In this document: one piece after another, positions 28,793 to 39,483 of the stretch
Layout of the letters: each line of letters begins with the position of its first letter
How positions within the stretch are numbered: the stretch's first letter is position 1
Made by a program: the position numbers and the translations under genes
The notes under the pieces: generated by a model
What the model was told of the DNA's origin: nothing
Databases searched by the model: none
Seen by the model: only the letters and a program-made list of their open reading frames with translations
Source: Streptococcus orisasini
GTDB taxonomy: Bacteria; Bacillota; Bacilli; Lactobacillales; Streptococcaceae
NCBI RefSeq assembly: GCF_001431045.1
Contig: NZ_BCLE01000010.1
Coordinates: forward strand, 1-64,000
Direction: 5' to 3'
DNA length: 64,000 bases

Positions 28793-30031
28793 TTATTCAT
28801 ACCTCAAAGCTTCAATCGGATCTAATTTACTTGCCTTATTGGCTGGTAAAATACCAAAGATGACACCGATAAAGACTGAGAAAGCGATACTGACCAGCAC
28901 CGTATTCAAGGCAATGACAGGTTTGCCGATAGCATTAACCAGACCTTCTGAACTTGCCAAAACATTGGTCAAACCATAAGCGCAGAGCAAACCAATGAAA
29001 CCGCCGATTAAGGTCAGTACAATGGATTCGATCAAAAACTGCGTCAAAATATTACGGCGTGTAGCCCCCAGAGCCTTACGCAAGCCGATTTCCCGAGTAC
29101 GCTCTGTCACTGATACTAGCATAATATTCATGACACCTATACCACCAACCAAGAGCGATGTCCCGCCAATAATACCTATAAATAATGTAATGGCAGTAAC
29201 TTGCGACTGGACACTGGCTAATTCTTTGCTGATATCAAACATCGTATAATGACCATTTGAAGCATTAGAAAACTCAGTCAATCGCTTAGCGGCTTCTTTT
29301 CCAACCTTTGAAGACTCGCTGGCATTGGGAACATGCACATAGATATTGCTGATTTCATCAACGCCAAACTCAGAAGATAGCTGGCTATTGGTTAAAATAG
29401 CATTTCCATCTGAATTTATCCCATAGACGGACGAACCGGCATCAGGATCCTTGTAAACCCCAACAACACGGTATTTTTTATCGCCAACCTCAATAATCTT
29501 ATTAAGAGCCTCTTCAGGACTGGAGAATAGTTTTCCTGCCAAAACCTCATCAATCATGATGAATCTTGAAAAATTCCTATAATCACTGGTATTAAGCTGA
29601 CGCCCAGCTATAACTTTATAGCCTTTAACATCAAAATAACTTTGACTGACGCCAGTAAGAGTAACCTGTTTTCCTTTTTTATTATTGTAAAGAACATTGC
29701 TCGAAGTTGTGTTAGTTACATAATAGTTACTGATTCCGTCAACATCTTTTACAATCGTCTGGAGCCACTCTTCTTTAATTTTAGGTGCATTTTTCTGCGA
29801 CTGATTTAGATTATAATACTGCTCCTGTTCATCCTCATCCTTTGACGTATAGTAAATCTGCACATCGTGCTGATATTTAGTTGCCTGTTCTGTAATATAA
29901 TGGCGCATCCCTGTTCCCATGGCCATAACAACAGAAACAGCAGTCACCCCGATGATAACCCCCAGCATCGTTAAAAATGAACGCATCTTGTGCCCCATAA
30001 TTGAACTAAGGGCAAATTTCCAATTTTGCAT
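28793..30031 (-). CDS. ABC transporter permease, MacB-like
   Basis: This 412-residue membrane subunit has one N-terminal membrane segment (SIMGHKMRSFLTMLGVIIGV followed by TAVSVVMAMG), a large extracellular domain (about 45-285) and three C-terminal membrane segments. The motif SVTERTREIGLRKALGATRR just after the second segment is diagnostic for MacB/LolCDE-type proteins. It acts with the ATPase 30044-30751 and the adaptor 30757-32049. Such Gram-positive MacAB-like sets export antimicrobial peptides or signal peptides; the substrate here is unknown. It is the last gene of the three, 12 bp behind the ATPase. Confidence 0.88.
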   Translation of the reverse strand: MQNWKFALSSIMGHKMRSFLTMLGVIIGVTAVSVVMAMGTGMRHYITEQATKYQHDVQIYYTSKDEDEQEQYYNLNQSQKNAPKIKEEWLQTIVKDVDGISNYYVTNTTSSNVLYNNKKGKQVTLTGVSQSYFDVKGYKVIAGRQLNTSDYRNFSRFIMIDEVLAGKLFSSPEEALNKIIEVGDKKYRVVGVYKDPDAGSSVYGINSDGNAILTNSQLSSEFGVDEISNIYVHVPNASESSKVGKEAAKRLTEFSNASNGHYTMFDISKELASVQSQVTAITLFIGIIGGTSLLVGGIGVMNIMLVSVTERTREIGLRKALGATRRNILTQFLIESIVLTLIGGFIGLLCAYGLTNVLASSEGLVNAIGKPVIALNTVLVSIAFSVFIGVIFGILPANKASKLDPIEALRYE

Positions 30032-30043
30032 AAATTTCCTCCC

Positions 30044-30751
30044 TTAATCAATACGGACACTTTCAGTCGTATCTAAAGTAATTTCACCATCACGGATAAC
30101 AATCTTACGAGTCGCATAATCAGCAATTTCGGGTTCATGGGTTACCATGATAATTGTTTTTCCTTCACGATTGAGCTGCGTCAGCAATTCCATAATTTGG
30201 TTGCTGGTCTTGGTATCCAAAGCACCTGTCGGTTCATCTGCCAAGATAATAGAAGGATTATTAACCAAGGCCCGTGCGATTGCAACGCGCTGTTTTTGTC
30301 CCCCAGAAAGCTCTGATGGCAGGTGCTTGCGCCTGTCAGCCAATTCAACTTTTTCTAAGAATTGCTGCGCTAATTGATGTCGCTTGGAAGCCGATACTCC
30401 TGCATAAATGAGAGGTAGTTCAACATTATCCTGTGCGTTAAGTTTAGACAAAAGAAAGAATTGCTGAAAAACAAAGCCAATCTCTTCGTTTCGGACACGT
30501 GCCAGCTCATTTTGATTTAGTTTTTCAATAGCCTGATCCGACAAAGAATAGGCTCCATCTGTCGCCTTATCCAAAAGTCCGATAATATTCATCAGCGTTG
30601 ATTTTCCAGAGCCGGACGGTCCCATAATGGCAAGAAAGTCTCCTTCATTAACTGTCAGATCTATTCCTTTTAGAACTTGCAGTTCCTGATTCCCATTACG
30701 GTAGCTTTTAGTGATGCCTTTAAGGTGAATGAGTCCTTTTTTATCACTCAT
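30044..30751 (-). CDS. ABC transporter ATPase, MacB/LolD-like
   Basis: This cytoplasmic ATPase has about 235 residues. Walker A MGPSGSGKST, Q-loop FVFQQFFLLSKLNAQDNV, signature LSGGQKQRVAIARAL, Walker B IILADEPTGALD and switch MVTHEP are all intact. It powers the MacB-like permease. I start it at ATG 30751 because AAGGGG lies eight bases before it; a GTG three codons upstream overlaps the adaptor stop. It belongs to the mechanotransmission class that does not itself move substrate through the membrane. Confidence 0.92.
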   Translation of the reverse strand: MSDKKGLIHLKGITKSYRNGNQELQVLKGIDLTVNEGDFLAIMGPSGSGKSTLMNIIGLLDKATDGAYSLSDQAIEKLNQNELARVRNEEIGFVFQQFFLLSKLNAQDNVELPLIYAGVSASKRHQLAQQFLEKVELADRRKHLPSELSGGQKQRVAIARALVNNPSIILADEPTGALDTKTSNQIMELLTQLNREGKTIIMVTHEPEIADYATRKIVIRDGEITLDTTESVRID

Positions 30752-30756
30752 ACATC

Positions 30757-32049
30757 TCACCCCTTCTCACTGTCCTTGCTGCTTTTTGCAGAAGGTTTGT
30801 CAATTTTCTTACCTTCTTTTAGACCCTTATCTGGATTTGCAATGATAACCTGTCCTTTTTTAAGACCAGAAGAAATTTCCTGTGATTTGGCATCGGCATT
30901 GCCTGCAGCAACCTCTTTTTTCAACACTCGGGAATTCGATTTGTCGTAAATCCAAACATAGTTTTTCTCGTTTTTAGAAACTAGCGCTGAAGTAGGAATG
31001 ATGAGGCTCTTATTACCATTAACAACTTCTACAGATACCGTAAAGCCTTGCTTTAAATCCCCCAAATCACTGTCAATATCTGCTTTGTATTCATAAGTAG
31101 CTGCGCTGGAAGATGAACCGCCGCTAGGTGACTCTGAACCTTGGGACTGGCCTTGACCTGATTGAGTAGGATAATTTGAAATGTAAGAAATTTTTCCATC
31201 CCACTCCTTATTTTTATAAACTTTAGACTTGATTTTAATTGCTTGTCCAACCTTGATGTTAGCTAGATCATACTCTGTCAAAGTGCCCTGAACTTTTAAT
31301 TTCCCCTCACTGGTTACATGAACCAAAGCTTTGCTGGTCTTACCGGAAGGGTCAACATCATTGTTAACTTCAGCCACTGTTCCGGTTACCTCGCTGTTAA
31401 CAGAAGTTCTATCAAGAGCAGCCTGAGCTTTGTTAACCTCATCCTGTGCACTGGCCTGGGCATCATATAAATCCTGCAACTGTTGATTATAAGTTGTTGA
31501 ATTCGTTGGTACAAGCGAAGCAGCATTATTTGTTGAACTGCTGCCTACCACGCCAGAATTGCTACCAGAAGCATCAGTTCCTCCTGTGGCAGGACTGGCA
31601 GGACTAGCACTGTTATCAGCTGAGCTGTCTGCTGAAGGGGCGATACCATAAGTTTGGAAATTTGTAATCTGACGATTAACTTTATTGAGATTTCTAACAG
31701 CTTGATCATAGGCTGCCTGAGCTTCTCCTGTATCGTACTGTACTAATTGCTGTCCGGCAGTAACTTGATCTCCGGCAGCTACCATTACTTTGGGATTGCT
31801 TCCTTTACTGCTATCATAATAGACATATTGCTCTGATTCAGGTTTGATTGTTCCAGAGAGCAAGGTTGATGAGGCAATAGTACCTTCTTTTACCTTAACA
31901 GTCTGGTAACCGACATTTTCTGAATCTATCTGGCTTGACTGCTGCAATTTAACCCAAATCAAACCCAGCAAAATGATAACAGCTACAAAACTGCTGGCAA
32001 TAATCCAGCCCTTTTTCTTTTTGGTCATTTTTTCCCTTCTCTTGGACAT
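30757..32049 (-). CDS. membrane fusion (adaptor) protein, MacA/HlyD-like
   Basis: This adaptor of about 430 residues has an N-terminal membrane anchor (KGWIIASSFVAVIILLGLIW). A lipoyl-like half barrel follows (VAAGDQVTAGQQLVQYDTGE), then a helical hairpin broken by a Ser/Gly/Asn-rich insert (about 155-185, SADNSASPATGG-like). After the second half (SEVTGTVAEVNNDVDPSGK) comes a beta-barrel part with another Ser/Gly-rich insert (about 305-325), and the protein ends with a Lys/Ser-rich tail. It is the outer partner of the MacAB-like exporter. The start is ATG 32049 with AGGAGGAGAAG; the frame extends nine codons upstream without a site. Confidence 0.85.
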   Translation of the reverse strand: MSKRREKMTKKKKGWIIASSFVAVIILLGLIWVKLQQSSQIDSENVGYQTVKVKEGTIASSTLLSGTIKPESEQYVYYDSSKGSNPKVMVAAGDQVTAGQQLVQYDTGEAQAAYDQAVRNLNKVNRQITNFQTYGIAPSADSSADNSASPASPATGGTDASGSNSGVVGSSSTNNAASLVPTNSTTYNQQLQDLYDAQASAQDEVNKAQAALDRTSVNSEVTGTVAEVNNDVDPSGKTSKALVHVTSEGKLKVQGTLTEYDLANIKVGQAIKIKSKVYKNKEWDGKISYISNYPTQSGQGQSQGSESPSGGSSSSAATYEYKADIDSDLGDLKQGFTVSVEVVNGNKSLIIPTSALVSKNEKNYVWIYDKSNSRVLKKEVAAGNADAKSQEISSGLKKGQVIIANPDKGLKEGKKIDKPSAKSSKDSEKG

Positions 32050-32116
32050 AAACTTCTCCTCCTGTGTCCTTATCATACCGCAAAGCCAACTTAAAAGTCT
32101 TACACTTTTACCAAAT

Positions 32117-32138
32117 AATCTTACAAAAATGTAAGATT
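32117..32138. promoter_or_regulatory. perfect dyad upstream of the MacAB-like operon
   Basis: AATCTTAC, six bases, GTAAGATT: 8-bp arms, fully symmetric, about 70 bp before the adaptor start. A third half site GTCTTACA lies at about 32097-32104. This could be an operator for a response regulator or repressor; the binder is unknown. The rest of the 302-bp gap 32050-32351 is AT-rich and holds the carB terminator. Confidence 0.5.
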
Positions 32139-32235
32139 GTTAGGCAAATTTTAATAAGCATTATTGTTCTAACTTTATAATACAAATATACAACCTTTAT
32201 TGGCTAATGTCAAGTCTTTTCTAGCAATAAAAAGA

Positions 32236-32289
32236 AAAAGAGTGAAATCAAATCACTATTCAAAGTAAGATTATTGATTTCACTCTTTT
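32236..32289 (-). terminator. terminator of the pyrimidine operon
   Basis: AAAAGAGTGAAATCAA (32236-32251) pairs perfectly with TTGATTTCACTCTTTT (32274-32289). On the minus strand it is followed by TCTTTTTATTG. It lies 60 bp past carB. Confidence 0.8.
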
Positions 32290-32351
32290 ATTTCAAAGTT
32301 CATATAAAAATTATCTGATAAATAAAATCTCAACTGTGCTGCTTTCCTTGC

Positions 32352-35300
32352 TTAAATGGCCTGCGTCATAAAGCCTCGGCTCTCAAGAACTCGAACCATA
32401 GCAGCTGCTGTGTCTAAGGCTGTAAAAAGCGGTACTCCATGTTCGATAGCAGAACTACGAATAGTGGCGCCATCTTCATCAAACGTCCGTTTATTGCCGA
32501 CCGTATTGATAATGGCTTGAACTTTTCCTGCCCGAACAAAAGCTGGGATATCATTGCTGTCATCTTCTCCAAGTTTATTGACAACCAAAGCTTCTACATT
32601 ATGCTCTGCAAAAAATTTAGCAGTGCCTTGTGTTGCAAGAATGCTGTAACCGATGTTAGAAAAGCGGCGAGCCAAATCCAAGGCTTCTTCTTTTGTATCA
32701 TCAGCAATGGTAAAAATGACATTTCCGAAAGACGGAAGGTGGAAATAAGAAGCTTCAAAAGCTTTATAAAGAGCTTTTTCAAGAGTTGAGTCTGTTCCCA
32801 TTACTTCACCTGTGGACTTCATTTCAGGTCCCAGAAGACTATCAACTTTGGCTAACTTGGTAAAGGAAAAGACAGGGGCTTTAACATGGACACTATGACT
32901 CTCCGGATAAAGTCCGTCCTCATAGCCAAGTTCAGACAAGCTGCGACCTAAAATCAACTTGGTTGCTACTTGTGCCATAGGAATATCAGTAACTTTGGAC
33001 AAGAAAGGAACTGTCCGGCTGGCACGAGGATTGACCTCAATAACATAAACTGTTTCGTCTTTAATGACAAATTGGATATTCATCATACCGATACAGTTAA
33101 GACCGATAGCTAAACGTTTGGTGTAGTCAGCAATTGTTTCCTGAATTTCTTTTGAAAGCGTCTGAGGCGGGTAGACAGCCATCGAATCTCCGGAATGGAC
33201 TCCAGCACGCTCGATATGTTCCATAATTCCTGGAATAAGGACATTTTTACCATCAGAAATGGCATCAACTTCACACTCGCGGCCAACCAAATAAGAATCA
33301 ACCAGAACCGGATGATCTGGACTAGCCTTAACTGCTGTCCGCATGTAGGAACGTAAATCGTCTTCGTTTTCAACGATTTCCATAGCGCGGCCGCCCAAAA
33401 CATAAGATGGGCGCACAAGAACAGGGAAGCCAATTTTACGAGCAGATGCAAGAGCTTCTTCCTCATTCGTCGCTGTTTGACCGGGCGGCTGAGGAATTTC
33501 CAAATCTTTCAAGGCCTGTTCGAAGAGATCACGGTCTTCAGCACGGTCAAGGTCAGCTACCTGTGTTCCCAAGATTGTCACACCAGCTTTAGACAAAGGT
33601 TCAGCCAAATTAATAGCTGTCTGACCGCCAAACTGAACGATGACACCCTTAGGCTGTTCCAACTCAATAACGTTCATAACGTCTTCAAAAGTCAAAGGTT
33701 CAAAATAGAGCTTATCTGAGACTGAGAAGTCCGTTGATACTGTTTCCGGATTGGAATTCATGATAATAGCTTCATAGCCAGCAGCCTGAATAGCTTTTAC
33801 AGAATGAACGGTAGCATAGTCAAATTCCACGCCCTGACCAATCCGAATCGGACCTGAACCAAGGACAAGAACAGATTCTTTTTCTGATTTGATGGATTCA
33901 TTTTCCCACTCATAGGTTGAATAGAAATAAGGCGTTGCCGATTCAAATTCGGCAGCACAGGTATCAACCATTTTATAAACAGGAATGATTTTTTGTTCCA
34001 AGCGGAACTGACGGACATCCTCAGCTGACATCTTCCAGATATCGGCAATCTTACGGTCTGCAAAGCCATTGCGCTTAGCTTCCCTAAGTACATCAGGATC
34101 CTTGATATGGTTTGCCAAGGCCTGCTCAATTTCATAGATATGCAGCAATTTGTCAAGGAAGAAGATGTCAATCTTTGTCAAATCTGACAACTCTTCAATG
34201 GTATAACCCCTGCGAACAGCCTCTGAAAGATAGAAGAGACGATCGTCTTGAGCTTTAACAATTTTTGCTACTAGGGCATCGTCACTGACATCAGAAAGTT
34301 CAGGCATTTCATTGTGATAAACACCAATTTCCAGTGAACGGCAGGCCTTCAAAAGACTTTCTTCAATATTGCGGCCGATAGCCATGACTTCACCGGTAGC
34401 CTTCATCTGGGTTCCCAGACGGCGTTCACCATGCTCAAATTTATCAAATGGAAAACGCGGAATTTTGGCCACCACGTAATCAAGAGCGGGTTCAAACATA
34501 GCATAGGTAGTGCCAGTAACCGGATTAATCATTTCATCAAGGGTCAAACCGACAGCAATCTTTGCAGCTAATTTAGCAATGGGATAACCAGTAGCTTTGG
34601 AAGCTAAAGCTGAGGATCTGGACACGCGCGGGTTAACCTCAATGACATAGTACTTAAAGCTATTTGGATCCAGCGCCAATTGAACATTACAGCCACCTTC
34701 GATTTTTAGAGCACGGATAATGTTAAGGCTGGCATCGCGCAGCATCTGATTTTCGATGTCTGACAATGTTTGTGTTGGCGCAAAAACGATTGAATCCCCT
34801 GTATGAATACCAACAGGATCGAAATTCTCCATGTTACAAACAACAAGAGCGTTGTCTGCCGCATCGCGCATCACTTCGTATTCGATTTCCTTAAAACCAG
34901 CGATGGAGCGTTCAATCAAGCACTGGGTTACTGGTGAGAGCTTGAGGCCATTCTCGGCAATTTCTCTAAGTTCAGCCTCATCGGCACACATACCGCCACC
35001 AGTGCCTCCTAAGGTAAAGGCTGGTCGAACAATGACAGGATAACCGATTTCATTGGCAAAAGCCACTGCTTCTTCAACACTATTGACAATATCAGATTCA
35101 GGAATGGGCTGTTTTAAATCTTCCATCAGCTGCTTAAAGAGGTCACGGTCCTCAGCCTGATCAATGGCAGACAGCTTGGTTCCTAGGAGTTCGACACCCA
35201 GTTCATCCAAAATACCAGCTCTGGACAGTTCCATAGCCATATTGAGACCTGTTTGTCCGCCAAGAGTTGGCAGCAAAGCATCCGGCCGTTCTTTTCTCAG

Positions 35301-35531
35301 GATGCGCGTTACAAATTCAATGGTAATGGGTTCGATATAAACGCTGTCTGCGATTTCCTTGTCCGTCATAATAGTAGCCGGATTAGAATTGACAAGCACA
35401 ACACTGTAGCCTTCTTCTTTGAGAGCAAGACAGGCCTGTGTCCCTGCATAGTCAAATTCAGCTGCTTGACCGATAATAATCGGACCAGAACCAATCACCA
35501 TGATTTTATTAATATCTGTACGTTTTGGCAT
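32352..35531 (-). CDS. carB: carbamoyl-phosphate synthase, large subunit
   Basis: CarB makes carbamoyl phosphate from bicarbonate, ammonia (from CarA) and two ATP, for pyrimidines and arginine. The protein has 1059 residues, the normal length. Two similar ATP-grasp halves are visible: [20 protein letters not shown] at the N-terminus and [20 protein letters not shown] near residue 560, with [20 protein letters not shown] and [20 protein letters not shown] as metal-binding parts. The last 130 residues are the allosteric MGS-like domain ([27 protein letters not shown]). The gap to carA is 195 bp without terminator or promoter that I can recognise. Confidence 0.97.
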   Translation of the reverse strand: MPKRTDINKIMVIGSGPIIIGQAAEFDYAGTQACLALKEEGYSVVLVNSNPATIMTDKEIADSVYIEPITIEFVTRILRKERPDALLPTLGGQTGLNMAMELSRAGILDELGVELLGTKLSAIDQAEDRDLFKQLMEDLKQPIPESDIVNSVEEAVAFANEIGYPVIVRPAFTLGGTGGGMCADEAELREIAENGLKLSPVTQCLIERSIAGFKEIEYEVMRDAADNALVVCNMENFDPVGIHTGDSIVFAPTQTLSDIENQMLRDASLNIIRALKIEGGCNVQLALDPNSFKYYVIEVNPRVSRSSALASKATGYPIAKLAAKIAVGLTLDEMINPVTGTTYAMFEPALDYVVAKIPRFPFDKFEHGERRLGTQMKATGEVMAIGRNIEESLLKACRSLEIGVYHNEMPELSDVSDDALVAKIVKAQDDRLFYLSEAVRRGYTIEELSDLTKIDIFFLDKLLHIYEIEQALANHIKDPDVLREAKRNGFADRKIADIWKMSAEDVRQFRLEQKIIPVYKMVDTCAAEFESATPYFYSTYEWENESIKSEKESVLVLGSGPIRIGQGVEFDYATVHSVKAIQAAGYEAIIMNSNPETVSTDFSVSDKLYFEPLTFEDVMNVIELEQPKGVIVQFGGQTAINLAEPLSKAGVTILGTQVADLDRAEDRDLFEQALKDLEIPQPPGQTATNEEEALASARKIGFPVLVRPSYVLGGRAMEIVENEDDLRSYMRTAVKASPDHPVLVDSYLVGRECEVDAISDGKNVLIPGIMEHIERAGVHSGDSMAVYPPQTLSKEIQETIADYTKRLAIGLNCIGMMNIQFVIKDETVYVIEVNPRASRTVPFLSKVTDIPMAQVATKLILGRSLSELGYEDGLYPESHSVHVKAPVFSFTKLAKVDSLLGPEMKSTGEVMGTDSTLEKALYKAFEASYFHLPSFGNVIFTIADDTKEEALDLARRFSNIGYSILATQGTAKFFAEHNVEALVVNKLGEDDSNDIPAFVRAGKVQAIINTVGNKRTFDEDGATIRSSAIEHGVPLFTALDTAAAMVRVLESRGFMTQAI

Positions 35532-35726
35532 AAATTATGATACAAACGCCCTTAACGAAGCACAGGAAAATAGGAAAACTGACACTGATGCAAAAAGCAC
35601 CTAGGAGGTCATTTATCTTTTTTCCAAAACCTCGTGGCGTGTTCGATTTGCAAATTTACTCATCTGCTTTTACGAACAGCTGTACCTTCTCCTTTCTATT
35701 TGTCGCCCTTCAGGATTTATCAACGA

Positions 35727-36815
35727 TTACTTACTGCGCTTTTCCAATTGAAAGGCATCAATCAATTCTAAAAACTCATCAAAAAGATAGCTGGCATCAT
35801 GCGGCCCAGGTGCAGCATCCGGATGATACTGAACCGAAAAGGCCGGATAATAGCGATGGCGCACTCCTTCAATAGATTTATCATTGATTTCTTCATGCGT
35901 GATAATTAATTCTTCCGGCAAACTCTCGCGTTCAACAGCATAGCCGTGATTTTGACTGGTAAAATCAATCCGTCCTGTAGCAATTTCACGTACTGCATGA
36001 TTGAAGCCACGATGGCCAAATTTCATCTTGTAAGTACTAGCACCATTAGCCAAACTAAAGAGCTGATGCCCCATACAAATTCCAAAAATTGGGATTTTCC
36101 CTTGAATACCGCGAATCATATCCAAGGCCTCTGGAACATCTTTTGGATTGCCGGGACCGTTGGACAACATAACTCCGTCTGGATTCAAATTAAGAATTTC
36201 CTGAGCTGTTGTATTGTATGGAACAACTGTCACATTGCAGTTGCGCTTTGAAAATTCACGTAAAATAGAATGCTTGAGACCAAAATCAACAAGAACAATA
36301 TTTTTACCGATACCTGGAGCCGGATAAGCTGTCTTAGTTGATACTTGTTCGATATTATTTGTCGGAAGAACAGTAGCCCGCAGCTGATCCTGCACATGGG
36401 TCAACTGGTCTCCGCCGCTAGTAAGAGTAGCTTTCATTGTTCCGTGATGACGGATAATTTTCGTCAGTGCACGAGTATCAATACCTGCAATTCCTGGAAT
36501 ATTTTTAGCCTTCAAAAATTCATCCAAGGTCATCTGTTTGCGCCAGTTGCTTGCCCTGCGGGTATTTTCCGAAACGACCACTCCTTTGCAGGTCGGTGCA
36601 ATACTTTCATAATCATCGCGGTTAATACCGTAATTGCCGACCAGCGGATAAGTGAACGTCAAGATTTGACCGTTGTAAGATTGGTCAGTGATAGATTCTT
36701 GATAGCCAGTCATACCAGTATTAAAGACAATCTCTCCTGTTACATCGAGATCTGCCCCAAAGGCCTGTCCTTCAAAAATTGTTCCGTCTTCTAAAATTAA
36801 AAGTCTCTTTCCCAT
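35727..36815 (-). CDS. carA: carbamoyl-phosphate synthase, small subunit
   Basis: CarA splits glutamine and passes ammonia to CarB. The protein has about 362 residues. The N-terminal domain ([23 protein letters not shown]) is followed by the class I glutaminase with [14 protein letters not shown] (nucleophile Cys) and the catalytic pair in [14 protein letters not shown] start at ATG 36815, which has AAAGGT eight bases upstream; the frame continues nine codons further. It lies between pyrB and carB in the order seen in mutans streptococci. Confidence 0.96.
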   Translation of the reverse strand: MGKRLLILEDGTIFEGQAFGADLDVTGEIVFNTGMTGYQESITDQSYNGQILTFTYPLVGNYGINRDDYESIAPTCKGVVVSENTRRASNWRKQMTLDEFLKAKNIPGIAGIDTRALTKIIRHHGTMKATLTSGGDQLTHVQDQLRATVLPTNNIEQVSTKTAYPAPGIGKNIVLVDFGLKHSILREFSKRNCNVTVVPYNTTAQEILNLNPDGVMLSNGPGNPKDVPEALDMIRGIQGKIPIFGICMGHQLFSLANGASTYKMKFGHRGFNHAVREIATGRIDFTSQNHGYAVERESLPEELIITHEEINDKSIEGVRHRYYPAFSVQYHPDAAPGPHDASYLFDEFLELIDAFQLEKRSK

Positions 36816-36926
36816 ATTTTTACCTTTCAGTAAGATCAGCACGTTTTCACTTTAGTCATTGCGGCTGCTTAGTAAAAACGGCTGACTGAAATTTTTCTGT
36901 CTTTTACATTCCTCATTAAAGGTTCA

Positions 36927-37853
36927 TTACGTTTTGCCCTTAAGAATGGCTTCAAGAATAGCCATTCTGACAAAAACACCATTTTGCATCTGAGCCACAA
37001 TGCGTGACTTAGGAGCTTCCACTAAACTGTCAGCAATCTCCACATCACGGTTAACCGGGGCAGGATGCATAATAATAGCAGAACTTTTCAGCTGATCATA
37101 GCGTTCCTTAGTCAAACCATAGTGTTCATGATAGGTTTCTTTGGAAAAACTGCCCTGTCCGTCATGCCGCTCGTGCTGAATGCGCAGCAGCATGAGAACA
37201 TCCACCTGATCAACAATATCATCAATGGCAACATACTTGCCGTAAACATCAAACTCAGAAGAGTACCATTCTTCAGGCCCTGAAAAATAAATCTGAGCTC
37301 CCAGACGTTTAAGAATCTGCATGTTGGATTTAGCCACACGCGAATGAGTAATGTCCCCTGCAATAGCAATCTTGAGATTTTCAAATGAACCAAATTCATC
37401 ATAAATGGTCATCAAATCCAGCAGACATTGGCTGGGATGCTGGCCAGATCCGTCTCCACCGTTAACGATGGAGGTTTGAATTGTCCGGCTGTCAATCAGC
37501 TCCTTATAATAATCATCCTGTGAATGGCGGACCACACAGATATCAACACCTAGGGCACTCATGGTCAAAATCGTATCATAGAGTGTTTCTCCCTTATTGA
37601 CAGAACTGGTTTTAGCATCAAATTCAATAACATCCAGTCCCAATTTTTTCTCTGCTACTTCAAAAGACTTATGAGTTCGTGTGGATGACTCAAAAAACAA
37701 ATTAGCTGCAAAATACTGCCTGTCTAGTGAAAAATGAACTTTTTTTTCCTTGAAAGCCAAGCCTCTTTTAATTAAACCAAGCACTTCTTCGTTGGATAGA
37801 ATTTCCATACTAACTAAATGCTTCAGTGATACGGCACCGTCTGTTACTACCAT
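36927..37853 (-). CDS. pyrB: aspartate carbamoyltransferase, catalytic chain
   Basis: PyrB joins carbamoyl phosphate and aspartate, the first dedicated step of pyrimidine synthesis. The protein has 308 residues. Carbamoyl phosphate binding is in [20 protein letters not shown]; other blocks are [35 protein letters not shown] and [11 protein letters not shown]. The stretch LRIQHER is also typical. It follows pyrR after 86 bp; no uracil permease gene lies between them. The start ATG 37853 has AGGACAGG upstream. Confidence 0.97.
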   Translation of the reverse strand: MVVTDGAVSLKHLVSMEILSNEEVLGLIKRGLAFKEKKVHFSLDRQYFAANLFFESSTRTHKSFEVAEKKLGLDVIEFDAKTSSVNKGETLYDTILTMSALGVDICVVRHSQDDYYKELIDSRTIQTSIVNGGDGSGQHPSQCLLDLMTIYDEFGSFENLKIAIAGDITHSRVAKSNMQILKRLGAQIYFSGPEEWYSSEFDVYGKYVAIDDIVDQVDVLMLLRIQHERHDGQGSFSKETYHEHYGLTKERYDQLKSSAIIMHPAPVNRDVEIADSLVEAPKSRIVAQMQNGVFVRMAILEAILKGKT

Positions 37854-37939
37854 TTAAATCCTGTCCTTTTCTGAGAAAAATGAAATATGCACTGTTTAAC
37901 CTTCAGCATTCAAATCTTCTGCCAGCAAACTGAAATCAA

Positions 37940-38464
37940 TTAATCTTCTTTAGCAAGCAGCAAAACATTATCTTTGCCATCAATTTCTGTCATATTAACA
38001 ACAATTTCTTCTGAGCTACTGGTTGGAATATTTTTCCCGACGTAATCCGCACGAATAGGCAGTTCGCGGTGACCTCTATCTACTAAAACAGCCAAACTCA
38101 CTCGAGCCGGACGTCCAAGACTGACCAGATTATCAATTGCAGCACGAATGGTGCGGCCCGTATAGAGCACATCATCTACCAAAATCACATCACGGTCTGT
38201 AATGTCAATTGCCATATCAGTAGTGTCTTCTTCGATTTTGATATCATCGCGAAAAGGCTTGATATCAAGCTGCCCAAACGGCACATCAATGCCCTCAATC
38301 TGCTTAAGACGCTCCTGAATGCGGCGGGCGATAAAAACACCGCGGGTCTTAATACCTGCTAACACAATCTTATCAAGGCTTTTGTTGCGCTCAATAATTT
38401 CGTAAGTAATGCGTGTGATAGCACGCTTCATAGTGACACCGTCAACAATTTCTTTTGTTTTCAT
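37940..38464 (-). CDS. pyrR: bifunctional pyr operon regulator / uracil phosphoribosyltransferase
   Basis: PyrR binds pyr mRNA when UMP is high and favours termination; it also has weak uracil phosphoribosyltransferase activity. The protein has 174 residues. The PRPP-binding loop is [17 protein letters not shown], preceded by [15 protein letters not shown], with [20 protein letters not shown] following. It is the first gene of pyrR-pyrB-carA-carB and is followed within the operon by no second PyrR site, so the single attenuator at 38493-38590 should control all four genes. Confidence 0.97.
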   Translation of the reverse strand: MKTKEIVDGVTMKRAITRITYEIIERNKSLDKIVLAGIKTRGVFIARRIQERLKQIEGIDVPFGQLDIKPFRDDIKIEEDTTDMAIDITDRDVILVDDVLYTGRTIRAAIDNLVSLGRPARVSLAVLVDRGHRELPIRADYVGKNIPTSSSEEIVVNMTEIDGKDNVLLLAKED

Positions 38465-38492
38465 AGAAAGCCTTTCTTTAAAAAATAAGAAA

Positions 38493-38590
38493 AAATCTCC
38501 TTGAACAAGGAGATTTCACGAAATATAAGTATAGTTTTCCCTACACTTTTTTTCTGTCTGCTCCTTGCCTGCCTCACGGGACAGTGTTAA
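38493..38590 (-). promoter_or_regulatory. PyrR-responsive attenuator
   Basis: In the transcript, TCCCGTGAGG (minus strand near 38575-38583) matches the PyrR-binding loop UCCnGnGAGG. Then comes CAAGGAG (38562-38568), and then a terminator AAATCTCCTTG / CAAGGAGATTT (38493-38516) with a T-rich tail. CAAGGAG can pair with CTCCTTG of the terminator's first arm (antiterminator) or be held by TTCCTT upstream in the PyrR-bound form. This is the classic three-state layout. Confidence 0.88.
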
Positions 38591-38609
38591 AGGAATATTC
38601 ATTTTATTT

Positions 38610-38637
38610 ATTATAACATACTGCTTTTATTTTTCAA
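38610..38637 (-). promoter_or_regulatory. pyr operon promoter
   Basis: The minus strand has TTGAAA (38632-38637), 16 bp, and TATAAT (38610-38615) in extended form TGTTATAAT. The transcript would start just before the PyrR-binding loop. Confidence 0.75.
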
Positions 38638-38675
38638 GCATCAGCCATATTTTTTGTCAGTAAGACAGACTAAGC

Positions 38676-39299
38676 TCAGCCCAGACCGAATAATTTTGAC
38701 AAAATGGTCGTTAAGCCCATACTATATGCCAAAATTGCCGCTGGCTTTCCCAATAGTATGATGGTTATAAACTGTTTGTAAGTCATGCTGGTTGTCCCGG
38801 CAAGATAGCAGAGCAAATCATCTGGCGCAATCGGTAAAAAGATAGCCCAGGCGAAATATTTGGCAAATTTACTGTCCGAATTAGTACGATGTTCATAGCT
38901 TTCAAGGAGCTTAGGACTAAAGAAAGCCTCCAAAGCAGGCCGCCCGAACCGTTTAGCAATATGAAATCCTAAAACAGAACCGGTACAAATGCCAATATAA
39001 TTCCAAATAAAGCCCCAAACAGGACCAAAAATAAGAACTCCCGCCAAAGTAGAAACGCCGCCCGGCAAAATCGGAATAGCCACCTGAATAATCTGCAGCA
39101 AAATAAAAATCACTGGACTCCAAGTACCATAACCTTTCATGGCGGCACGCAGTTTTTGAACGTCTGTCAGATAACCCTTATTATAGAGATGAATGGTCAA
39201 AAGGATCATCGCTAAAATTACCAGCCAGGTAACTATGCGTAAAAACATGCGGACATACTTCAGTTTGGTTTCTGTTTTTAAGGGATTGGATTTTTTCAT
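38676..39299 (-). CDS. TVP38/TMEM64 (VTT domain) family membrane protein
   Basis: This 207-residue membrane protein has five or six hydrophobic segments. The VTT/SNARE-associated core includes ILPGGVSTLAGVLIFGPVWG followed by FIWNYIGICTGSVLGFHIAKRFGR and the downstream FLPIAPDDLLCYLAGTTSM. Relatives of the DedA/VTT group include lipid carrier or phospholipid scramblases and flippases; the function here is not known. ATG 39299 has no ribosome site and a -10 element ends six bases before it, so the mRNA may be leaderless. It stands alone, divergent from nothing and upstream of the pyr promoter. Confidence 0.82.
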   Translation of the reverse strand: MKKSNPLKTETKLKYVRMFLRIVTWLVILAMILLTIHLYNKGYLTDVQKLRAAMKGYGTWSPVIFILLQIIQVAIPILPGGVSTLAGVLIFGPVWGFIWNYIGICTGSVLGFHIAKRFGRPALEAFFSPKLLESYEHRTNSDSKFAKYFAWAIFLPIAPDDLLCYLAGTTSMTYKQFITIILLGKPAAILAYSMGLTTILSKLFGLG

Positions 39300-39305
39300 G
39301 GTTTT

Positions 39306-39313
39306 ATTGTAAC
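39306..39313 (-). promoter_or_regulatory. extended -10 six bases before ATG (leaderless promoter candidate)
   Basis: The minus strand reads TGTTACAATAAAACCATG, nearly the same as the stretch before ATG 16203. TACAAT (39306-39311) ends six bases from the start codon. Confidence 0.6.
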
Positions 39314-39483
39314 AAAAACTTGCAAAATCTACCGCGATAAACTGTTAACTCAAAAAAAGCCGGACAAACATGTGCTGCTGGCTGCTGCTCTGATTTTTAT
39401 TTTATACTCTTGAAAATTAAAACTCTCAGACTGAAGAAAAAGTCAATTTTTATTAAAAGAACTATTGTGTTACGATACTTTCC

